Below, piece by piece: positions 54,860-62,922 of a stretch of DNA of 62,922 nt. The translations under genes were made by a program, and so were the position numbers. A model generated the notes under the pieces. It ran no database searches. It was not told the DNA's origin and was given only the letters and a program-made list of their open reading frames with translations. The stretch comes from Neonectria sp. B-13 (lineage: Eukaryota; Ascomycota; Sordariomycetes; Hypocreales; Nectriaceae), in the NCBI GenBank assembly GCA_002682825.1, contig NOKP01000076.1, positions 867-63,788 of the forward strand, given 5' to 3'. Within the stretch, counting starts at the first letter, position 1. Each line of letters begins with the position of its first letter.

Positions 54860-56100
54860 TATTATGTATGTTAGTATAATTAGTAGTCTCTTATATTATA
54901 CTATAGGGTTATAATATACTAAACTATACTACTAGGATAAGGAGTATATTAGAGCTAGGATTAGCTTATAATGTGTATAGATTAGATAGAATATAAGGGT
55001 AGTTCTAAGTGGGTACTTGAGGAGCTAGGGTAGGGCGCAGTATAGGGTAAGTAGGTTGGGTATAAACTAGGGTTATTAGTTTTAAATAGCTATTTAAGAG
55101 GGGAGGATAGAAGTATAGGGTAGTATGAATTAAAGGGAGTAAGGTTTTAAAAGAGTAGATATTAAACTAAGGAGCAAACTAAAACTATATAGATATAACT
55201 ATATTAGCTATAGCTTTAATCTTAGTATAATGATTTTAAAGAGTGTAGGAAAGTATTCTACTATTTTAAATTAGAGGAGAATATATATCTACTTATAATA
55301 GTTAGATTGTCTAAGGGATAAACTAGGTTATAACATTTTAAGGTTGTTTCTATAGAGGAAGATATATATTTACTATTATATTTTATAGCCACTAACCTTT
55401 ATAAAAGTGTTTAAGCTCACTTTAGCCTTAGCCCTAACCCTAACCCCATACCTTAAGCTAAATCAGGTTAAACCTAAACTGAGTGTTAAAGTTAAAGGTG
55501 TAGAGGGTTAAACTCTAGCGGTAGAGTAACTCTAGAGGGTAGAAACGGTAGGGCTCTTGAAAATGCAACCCTATGTCAGTTTCAGGTTTAGGATTGAAGT
55601 GAGACAAACAGCGAGAGGTTAAGTTAACAGTAGCTTGAAGTGTTTAAGAACTAAGTTTAAGGAGTGTTTACAAGTTGTTTTAAGTAGTAACAGTACCTAA
55701 AGCTAAAAACGACTGAGGAGGCGAAAACAAAAGTGGAGGGAAGTTTTAGGGTGAGAGTCCTTTTATGCCTGTAGCTACTGTAGAGGCTGAAGAAAGACGG
55801 GGGGAAAGTAGAGAGTAGAGTAAGAGTTGGTTAGAAGTTTAAGGGTAGTTTAAGGTGGGTTAAAGTAGGTAGTAACAGTAGGTTTTGGGTGTGTTTTGTA
55901 CGGGTACTTAGGGAGTAAACAGAGGGTAAGTGTTTGAGATCAGAGAAAAGGCTTTGAAGTTGCTTGTAGTGTGACGTCTGTACTAGTTCTTACTGGTTTA
56001 CAGCGAGGTTGTTTAACCCTAACCGTTTAAGTAAAGGGTAGGCTGGAGTTAGGCGGGTCCTTAAGGAGCTAGTAAAGGAGAAGGCCCTAGTAATCAATGC
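54860..56100. other. Decayed AT-rich DNA with telomere-like motif
   Basis: 1.2 kb with almost no C on the plus strand, dominated by 'tagg', 'ttata' and 'aagtt' runs, consistent with heavy C-to-T mutation. CCCTAACCCTAACCCC occurs at 55432-55447. No ORF over 60 codons is credible. Confidence 0.55.
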
Positions 56101-56210
56101 CAAACCCAACTCTTGTAGAGTTGGGTTTGGTGCCCCACTCTAATCCATGTACAGTTGGGTTCTCTGACCAGGGTACAGTTGGGTTCTCTGAGTAGCCAAT
56201 TGTAGCCTGG
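56100..56210 (+). repeat. Short direct repeats around 'gtacagttgggttctctga'
   Basis: Two copies of GTACAGTTGGGTTCTCTGA at about 56151-56193, and inverted/direct 'agagttgggtttgg' nearby. Confidence 0.6.
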
Positions 56211-56351
56211 GGTAACGAAAAAAGAAACAAAGATAATAAAAAAAAGAAAAGAGCAAAACAAAGGGGTTTGAAGAAGAAGAGGATTAACTGAACTGATCAA
56301 CGATCTTCTACATTACCACAGACTACCATACTCCCATACTCCGTTTGCAAT

Positions 56352-57455
56352 ATGGAACCCTTTGCACCATTCGCTTGCCTACCGCTACATCGCCTTCTTG
56401 TTTGTAAGATATGTAGATTTGCTTGCGTTATAGATGAAGCAGCTACACACTTGCGCACAAAACACCCACAGATTATACCACAGAGAAGACGGCAAATAAT
56501 ACTAAATATCAACAAAATCCCGAATATGATTAGAAACCAGTCAGAGCTCTCTGATTTCCGGCTTCCATCTTGCCCCATCGAACAGATCCCTTTTATTGCC
56601 CCTCCGCACAGCGATGGACTAAAATGCCGGCACTGTTCGCATATTGCACGTCAGCTACAGAAGATACAAGCACATTGCCGCAAGGAGCATAACTGGCAGA
56701 ACCCAAGAGCGGGGGGCAGGCCACGAGCTGGCAAGGCTGGATCGACAGGATCGAATCGACTCCCGTGGCGAGAGCACGTCTGGTGCCAGCGATTCTTCGT
56801 GTCCCGAGCCGCGAGCGGATGGTTCGAGGTGAAGCCGGCCGATGGCTTGACATCAGGCCCCGCGGCAGCAGACAGCTTAGAGGAGCAGCTGATCTATCCA
56901 TCATCCTTGTTATTATCGTCGTCTTCATCGTCCTCTCCCTATGGCCCCGACAACCCGCCAGCTAGCCCGAGCAATCGGCTTGGCAAGGAGGCGATTGCTC
57001 ATATCGGGCACGTCTGGTATCGTGAGCAGGAGTACCTCAAGGCCCAGCAACAGTCGCACGTGCACAGCACTGCTATAGGAACGGACTCGTTCGCCTCTAC
57101 AAGCATATGGCTAGAGCGCACCCAATGGCACGCCATGTTTAAAGGAGCGCGGCGCGATATCCTACGGGCGATGACACTGACCCCCACACGCTTAACCAGA
57201 CCAACCTCTCATATAGACCAAACCATGACCCCAGATGACTATGACTTGGGGGACCCCGATTTGTCTAGTTCATGGCAGGACGAGCAGAAGATCTCATGTC
57301 TTATGGGTGCTATCGACGTTATGTTCGACCGATGCGAGGAGACCGCCCAAGGCACAGGCCGAAACTTGCTGTGCTGGCTAGTCGGTACCGATGCCCATCG
57401 CTGTCCGTCTAGGCCCTCCCATAGCTGCGGCGACGAACTCTTGTACAGTTCGTAG
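56352..57455 (+). CDS. C2H2 (OrsD-like) zinc-finger protein, relative of the 59.3-kb ORF N-terminus
   Basis: ATG 56352 in frame to 57455, 367 aa. First finger 'CKICRFACVIDEAATHLRTK' (C-x2-C...H-x4-H), second 'CRHCSHIARQLQKIQAHCRK' (C-x2-C...H...H). Then 'WCQRFFVSRAASGWFEV', a Ser-rich linker, and a helical region with 'TSIWLERTQWHAMFKGARRD' and 'CLMGAIDVMFDRCEETAQGT'. This arrangement matches the fungal DUF3505/OrsD-type proteins. These are linked to the orsellinic acid cluster in Aspergillus, but in subtelomeres they often form the N-terminus of larger ORFs. It lacks the recombinase-like and helicase parts of the 59296 ORF. Similarity may be lost after 'GRNLLCWLVGTD' (about 57390). Confidence 0.75.
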   Translation: MEPFAPFACLPLHRLLVCKICRFACVIDEAATHLRTKHPQIIPQRRRQIILNINKIPNMIRNQSELSDFRLPSCPIEQIPFIAPPHSDGLKCRHCSHIARQLQKIQAHCRKEHNWQNPRAGGRPRAGKAGSTGSNRLPWREHVWCQRFFVSRAASGWFEVKPADGLTSGPAAADSLEEQLIYPSSLLLSSSSSSSPYGPDNPPASPSNRLGKEAIAHIGHVWYREQEYLKAQQQSHVHSTAIGTDSFASTSIWLERTQWHAMFKGARRDILRAMTLTPTRLTRPTSHIDQTMTPDDYDLGDPDLSSSWQDEQKISCLMGAIDVMFDRCEETAQGTGRNLLCWLVGTDAHRCPSRPSHSCGDELLYSS

Positions 57456-57608
57456 AAAACCCCATACAAAACCAAAGCACGCTAACGTAGTTCATCACCT
57501 AGCCGGCCACATCACCTACCCGGCCACTTCTTATCACACTTTAAAGCCTGTTTTTCAAAAAGTCATAACGTGGTTCACAAGCGAGTTGTACACACAGGCG
57601 AGTTGTAC

Positions 57609-57819
57609 ATGTTAGATTGGATCATGTACACATTATCTCCAGGGTGGTCATGTGACCACCTTGGTGGTCAACAGACAGCTCGCCTAACCCTTGCCGCCTG
57701 TAGCCCGAACAGGAAGGCGGTCAAGGAAGGAGATATCCCCTGAGCACCACAGAGATAGCCCAGGGGAAAAAGGACATAGACAATACAAGTCATCTGAGTG
57801 CCACGCTAGTTTTCTGACA
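57609..57819. repeat. Right half of the foldback element
   Basis: Begins 'gttagattggatcatgtaca', the central dyad, and ends GCCACGCTAGTTTTCTGACA. The left arm is missing. Confidence 0.82.
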
Positions 57820-58281
57820 GTACACTCCTTATCGCACTTTAAAATCTGATTTTTAAAAATCTCTAAAACCCCTAATTTAAGCTTAAAATAAATAAAGTTT
57901 TTATTAATAATAATCGATAAGCATTCTAAATCCAAATATAATTTCTAGAAAATTCCAAGCTAGCTTAATTATAGTTAGATTTTACATTTATCTTATCTTT
58001 ACCCCACTTTTCCTACTTTTTCTATTTACTTAGATTCTAGAGAAGTTAGAATTTTATAAATTTAAATACTACTTTATTTTATACTAACTAATTATAGATT
58101 AAAATTTTATTTATTTTAAGCCTATCAACAAATTGTGTTGGACTTATTTAAGGAGGTCCATTAAAATCCCATACTAGAGAAAACCGCGCTATTGATTACC
58201 AGGGGTGGAGGTCTTTTAAAAATGGGGGGGGTAGCGTTCCAATAGACCAAGCAGGTAAAGTAGACAAAACGGACATGCATT
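57820..58281. other. AT-rich spacer without genes
   Basis: Mostly A/T with 'taagcttaaaataaa' runs, similar in character to 54.9-56.1 kb. Confidence 0.5.
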
Positions 58282-58392
58282 GAAAGATAACATTAAGGAC
58301 ATATCACACATCGAATGACAACACCGTCCGAGTCCCATTGCAGCATTGCGGCCAGGTTGAAATTTGGGTTCAATTCATTGATGTAGTTGACG
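58282..58392 (+). repeat. Dispersed repeat C, copy 2
   Basis: See 45312-45422; shares 'gataacattaaggacatatc' and 'cccattgcagcattgcgg'-type blocks. Confidence 0.65.
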
Positions 58393-59295
58393 GAAAGGCG
58401 GTACCGTGTGGCAGAATGGCCCATTCACGATTACATAACAAGACGTCGTTACAGTCCGAAAGGTGGGTCCAGCCATTTGCCCGTTGGAAGATCAGTTCGA
58501 TCCAATCATTCAGTTCACCATGTAAGAACCCATACATCACATAACAAAGGCAAGTGCAGAGTGTCCAGTGAGAGCAGAGGGGATTTTATTCAGGCGTAAT
58601 TGTATTGTATGCAGCCAGTGCGCATACCATCGGCCAGTTTGAACCAAGCCGAGTTGTCGCCCATTCCCCCACCCCAGATACAAGGCCACCCGAGGAGGCC
58701 CAGCTAAGGGCAGCATCACCATGTCCATCCGGACAACGGCAGAGAAGGTAGGGAAGCGCAGGGCCAGGCGCATAGCGAGGGTACCATCGTGGAAGAGCAG
58801 GGCAAGGGCGAAAGGGCCAGCCGCCAATGGTATAGGCATTATGATTGGGGTCCCCAATACCACAGTTAGCATCGAGAGCAAGGCAGAGGGGGGATGTAAT
58901 GTACCCAAGTAGGAGAGACGGTTAGAGTTCAGAGGTGGCCGTAGGCAAGGGAAGCAAGGAGGGAAATAATAAAGGGAAGAGTTTGGGAGCAGGGCCCGGG
59001 AAGGGGGAGGGGGTTTTATAGTTCAGGGGCAGCCAAAGGGGTATTCCAGCAAGAGATATTCATTGAAGCCATAGAGTTACGCAACAAAGTAGTTTATTTC
59101 CATTGAAGAGGAGGTATTGCCAAAAGGGTTACATCCGCAGCCACAGGTAGGGTTGGGCCATGTTTATCGCGCCGCCGTAGCAACCCAACAAAAGCAAAAA
59201 GAAACAATAGCAATCCATGTATAAGAGCCAAAGGGGGCATTTCCCACATCATACAGAGCAGTACGCACATGATCAAATGTTTCCACCCGTACACC
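58393..59295. other. Upstream region of the giant recombinase/helicase ORF
   Basis: No supported gene. GC-rich 58640-58900, poly-G/A tract 58990-59025. The two antisense/sense ORFs here have no family features. Confidence 0.4.
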
Positions 59296-62200
59296 ATGGA
59301 GCCATTTATTCATTTGCCCGCATACCCGTTTGTTATTTGCAAGCCGTGTGGAGTAGCATGTGTGGCCGACGAAGTGGTCAGTCATGTACGGTCGCAGCAC
59401 ACAGCACGATCGAACGGCAAGGCAAGGCAGATCAGCGAGGTTGTACAGGCCATCCCCGGCATCATTCACAACCAGAAAGAGTTGCATCAATGGTCAGTGC
59501 CGCACCCGACGACAGCCCCGATCCCGTTCATCCCGGCACCAAGGAATGACGGGTTTGGATGTAACCAATGTCCATATGTGGCCCGCCAGGTCAAGCGCAT
59601 CCAGCAGCATTGCCGGGAGAAGCACGGATGGGTCAACGACCGGAAACGAGGCCGGTACGCCAGCAAGTCCGCCGCAGCCGTATCGCCAGTGCCATGGAGG
59701 ATAGGCGTTCGATGCTAGCGGTTTTTCTGGACACGTGTGGCCAGCAGTTGGTTCGAGGTCGGCCGGAGCGTTCCGTCGAGCGAAAGGGCACCCGACCAGA
59801 ACGAGGCCAACAGGGCCAAGTTTTTCATGGCCATCCAGCGGGAGGACAAAGAGGCGTTTGAAAGCGAGGCCAAGGCCAAGATCCAGGACGTCAGCGACAA
59901 GTGGGAGGCGCAAAGGTGGTTGAAGCGGTGCGGATGGGCGCGGCATTTGGCCAACATCGACAAGACGTGGTTGCGAGAGGAGGTGTTGCAGCCCATCGGA
60001 GACGACGAACCCGTGTTGCAGAAGATGTGGTCGGTGTTCGAAGGCGTGTTGGATAGCGCATATGTGGCCGCCAGCCGTTGCAGTCCGGGCACGGCTGAGT
60101 TGTACGAGATTGAGCGCAAGGAGAATACCATCACGCCCAACAAGCCGTTCGAAGGAATCATGGAGCCAGACGCGTGGGTGCGATATAAGGAGCAATGGTG
60201 CACGATGATGTGCATTTGGACGCGTTTGCAGTCGTGGGGTACGAAAGGGGGCGACGGTGGCGAGGAGGATACAGAGGGTACGGATACAGACGACACCGAC
60301 GATACATATGACACAGATGACACCGACGACACCGACGACACCGACGATAGCGCAGTAGGGGAGGGCAGCGATCGACAACATAGGAACAAACGGCCGCCGT
60401 ATCGCATGACCATCCGCCAGGAACGGAAATGGGCCACGTTTTGCCAAGGAGTCGAGCAGGCCATGGCCAGGGCCAACACCATCAGTAGGTATACAGAAGA
60501 TCGGTTAGAGCGGTATTGTTTGGATGCCGTCGTCCAGTTGTTGGACCACCCGTTGAAGAGCGGCAGGCATTACGACAACATCATCATCAGCGCGTTGGCC
60601 GTCATGGGGTTAGATCCGAGTGGAGGATGGGTCAGCGTGATCAATTACACGACGGTGTATTCGGCCGTCATCAAGGGAGCCCGGTATTTGGTGTTATACC
60701 AATCGATGGTGGAGCGGCGTGACCAGATCGCGCAGTTGCAGCAGACAATGAGCAAGAAGAAGGCCAAGGAAAAGGCGGAGGGGTTATTCCGGATTGTGCG
60801 GCGCAAGGTGCGGCGGTTCATGACGCGGATGCCGGGCGAAGAGGACGCTGACCCGACGCCGATGAATTGGATCATCAACACGCGCATGTACGGCATGAGG
60901 ATCCGATACACAACGCCAGGCGAGGAGACGATCGATTGGCAAGGCGACCAGATCAAATGCGGCCAGGTGCGGTTACGCATGGGTCAGATATCCGACATAT
61001 TGCACAACGTATTGAAGGAGGCGCGGCAGACGTTGGCCGCGTTGACAATGACCGATGCAGCCGCCACAGAGCCGCGGCCAGCATCGATACGAGAGGCAGC
61101 CCGAGAGGGAGTTCGAGAGGGAGACGACGAGGCAGCACCCGATCAAAAGGACCAGGAGCCGTCGATACACGAGGTGTTGCCAAGGATACCGTGGTCGCGC
61201 ATCGACGACCGGCACGGCGAGAGCGGGTTGGAGCATTCGTTTTTACGCAACGAGGCCAACCGGTGGTGGACCGAGCCGGGGGAGGATTGGGTGATGAAGC
61301 GCGTGGCCGAGTCGGCGTGGCGGCAGGACGCGTGGTTGACCGAGTCGTTGGATCCGCAGTGCCCGTACCGAGGCAAGGCCATCCGGGCGTACGGCCGGGC
61401 GGTCGAGAAGTTCCGGGGGTTGATGTGGATGTTGCTGCATATGATCGGAGGCCAGCCCGCACGCGCGCCCGAGTTGTTGGGGTTACGGATGTGGAACACG
61501 ATGAACGGCGGAGTGCGCAACATATTCATCCACGAGGGGATGGTGTGTTTCGTCACCATGTACCACAAGGCGTTCCGCAAGTCGGCCGAGATCAAGGTGA
61601 TCCATCGGTTTTTGCCCCGCGAGGTCGGGGAGTTGTTGGTATGGTACATGTGGTTAGTGTTGCCGTTTTGGCAGAACGTCCAGGGGAGGGTGAAGCAGAA
61701 GAGGAGGAAGAGTGCGTTTTTATGGGCCGACGAGGTGGTGGGAGACGACGGCGGAAAGGAGCGACGGGTCCAGGAGGTCGTGAGCAGTTCCAAGAGGCGA
61801 AGGCGGGAAGAGAAGAAGCAGCAGAGGCAGCAGCAGCAGCAGAAGGTGAAGAGGGAGGCAGAGAACCAGACCGAAAAGGATGGGCACGGGGACGAGCATA
61901 CGGAAGATCACGACGAGGAAGAGGAGGCGGCGTTTATGGAGTGGTTCCACGAGCCCAAGTGGACAAGCGATCGGGCACGTCGGGTGTTGCAGCGGTACAG
62001 CACGCAGTTTTCCAGCCAAGAGTTGAACATTAGCACGTGGAGACACATTGCCATTGGCATTTCCAATCGGTATTTCAACAAGGTGTTTGACGACGACGGC
62101 GGCAACGGGTTCGACGAAGACGGCGACGAGGGGGGCGGCGGTTTGGTCAACAGCGTGCAGGATTTGCAGGCCGGGCACGGGTCGCACGTGGCCGGGTTGA

Positions 62201-62724
62201 TATACGCGCGGTTGTTCGGGCAGGGCGAGTTGGGCACGATGCGTAGCCGGGAGCAGTTCCGCAAGGTCAGCATGCAGTGGCACCGGTTTTTCGGGTTCGG
62301 CGCCGAGGATCGGTTGGAGCGGGGCCACGGAGCCGGGATCAAGCGGGAGCGGACGACGTTCGACGCCGAGCGGGAGGACATGCAGCGGAAGCGGTTCGGC
62401 CAGTTGCACCGAGCGGACATGCGGGGCCAGTTGAAGCAGATGATGGGGCCGGCGGCCGAGTTCCGGGGGTTGCAGGAGCCCGTGATCCAGGCCGTGGCCC
62501 GGGGGGAGTGGCCGATTGTGCAAATCACCCCGACCGGGGGCGGCAAGAGTTTGACGTTCATGTTGCCGGCGTTTTGCACACCCGACGGCGTGACGATCGT
62601 GATTACGCCGTTGGTAGCATTGCAGAACGACATGGACGCGCGGTGCGCCAAGATGGGCATCGACGCATATGCGTGGACGAGCCGAGGCGTCCAGCGAGCG
62701 GCGTCGTTGGTGTTCGTCACGCCT
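59296..62724 (+). pseudogene. Giant C2H2 + tyrosine-recombinase-like + RecQ helicase ORF, truncated by an insertion
   Basis: Start at 59296 ('ACACCATGG', 'MEPFIHLPAYPFVICKPC'), matching the 56352 start. Two C2H2-type fingers: 'CKPCGVACVADEVVSHVRSQ' and 'CNQCPYVARQVKRIQQHCRE'. TAG at codon 141 (59716-59718) sits where the relative has CAG ('WCQRFF' against 'RC*RFF'); the frame is otherwise open for 1143 codons. A Thr/Asp repeat ('DDTDDTYDTDDTDDTDDTDD') lies near residue 335. Then comes a region with Arg723 ('GGQPARAPELLGLRMW'), Lys758 ('MYHKAFRKSAEIKV'), Arg916-His917 ('STWRHIAIGISNRYF'), His961 and Tyr970 ('AGHGSHVAGLIYAR'), the order of a tyrosine recombinase active site. RecQ motif I is at residues about 1078-1090 ('VQITPTGGGKSLTFMLPAF', Lys1084), followed by 'VITPLVALQNDM' and 'SRGVQRAASLVFVTP', where an insertion cuts it before the DExH box. 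Helicase motifs II-VI are lost here. Confidence 0.82.
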
Positions 62725-62922
62725 ACTGTACCAAGGGTGCACTGTATTTTGACAAAATACATACAAACTGGCCTGTGCACGCCGTCACATCCCTTGGTAT
62801 TTCGTCAAAATACACCCTTTCCGTCCGTGCACGGAGGAAGTCTCTCTATACCCACATTTATTGCGTTTAATTACAGGAATCTTGTCTGTGCACTCGACAG
62901 GGTCTTCTGATGGCTAGCCTCA
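62725..62922. mobile_element. Left end of an insertion in the helicase domain (runs off the right edge)
   Basis: Begins after TA at 62724-62725. Carries inverted segments: 'aagggtgcactgtattttga' (62733-62752) and its inverse around 62791-62820. A perfect hairpin TGTATTTT-gac-AAAATACA lies at 62743-62761. A TA target suggests a Tc1/mariner-type MITE, but the other end is outside the window. Confidence 0.5.

Noticed and set aside
60867..62780. Several 200-390-aa ORFs overlapping the giant recombinase/helicase ORF
   Set aside because: Out-of-frame shadows in GC-rich coding DNA; Arg/Pro-rich with no family match.
1..62922. tRNA or rRNA genes
   Set aside because: No sequence with paired A-box and B-box (GGTTCRANYCC) and cloverleaf arms was found by eye; short tRNA genes with introns could still be missed.

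Overview
The window is fungal nuclear DNA, most likely from a filamentous ascomycete (Pezizomycotina). Genes carry short introns (46-79 nt) with GTRAGT-type donors and RCTRAC-like branch sites, and the recognisable proteins are typical of moulds: Trk K+ transporter, Nha1-type Na+/H+ antiporter, UBA-UAS-UBX protein, alpha-arrestin, MARVEL proteins, fungal PD-(D/E)XK and AAA families. The genus cannot be fixed from the sequence. Two runs of N (13103-13390 and 48176-48285) show that it is a scaffold.

Layout. 1-14 kb is a host-gene block. It holds a partial family-2 glycosyltransferase, a PD-(D/E)XK nuclease-like gene, Trk1, a LINE relic, a UBX-domain gene, a broken AAA ATPase and an Na+/H+ antiporter. 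14-19 kb is gene-poor, with minisatellites and a solo LTR. 19-27 kb is nested transposons: a pogo-like element inserted in a MYND-finger pseudogene and itself carrying an LTR-like insertion, then two hAT copies, one with its left end inside the 3' end of the other. 27-31 kb has an intact alpha-arrestin gene and its long 5' region. 31-38 kb has an internally deleted pogo-type transposase, an HNH-nuclease-like gene and mostly empty DNA. 38-45 kb has a MARVEL gene, two solo LTRs, a foldback element, an intact short-chain dehydrogenase, a nearly intact piggyBac transposase and a truncated MARVEL paralogue. 45-63 kb looks subtelomeric: a giant AT-hook ORF, a chimeric RecQ helicase piece, a divergent pair of related unknown proteins, AT-rich decayed DNA with a telomere-like motif, a C2H2 (OrsD-like) protein and a giant C2H2 + tyrosine-recombinase-like + RecQ ORF cut by an insertion.

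Decay. Many ORFs contain TAG/TAA/TGA where Gln or Trp is expected, a C-to-T pattern like RIP. The best-supported case is the stop at 59716, because a relative in the same window keeps CAG. Six ORFs also need a single missing base to restore frame. In Trk1 and the UBX gene the spliced length becomes a multiple of three only after adding that base, so some breaks may be sequencing errors.

Most interesting items: (1) the 59.3-62.7 kb ORF, where a tyrosine-recombinase-like R...K...RH...H...Y signature precedes a RecQ helicase; (2) the head-to-head pair at 51326-53690, two unrecognised proteins that resemble each other and share a 739-bp bidirectional promoter; (3) foldback-element halves that both end at the same central dyad.
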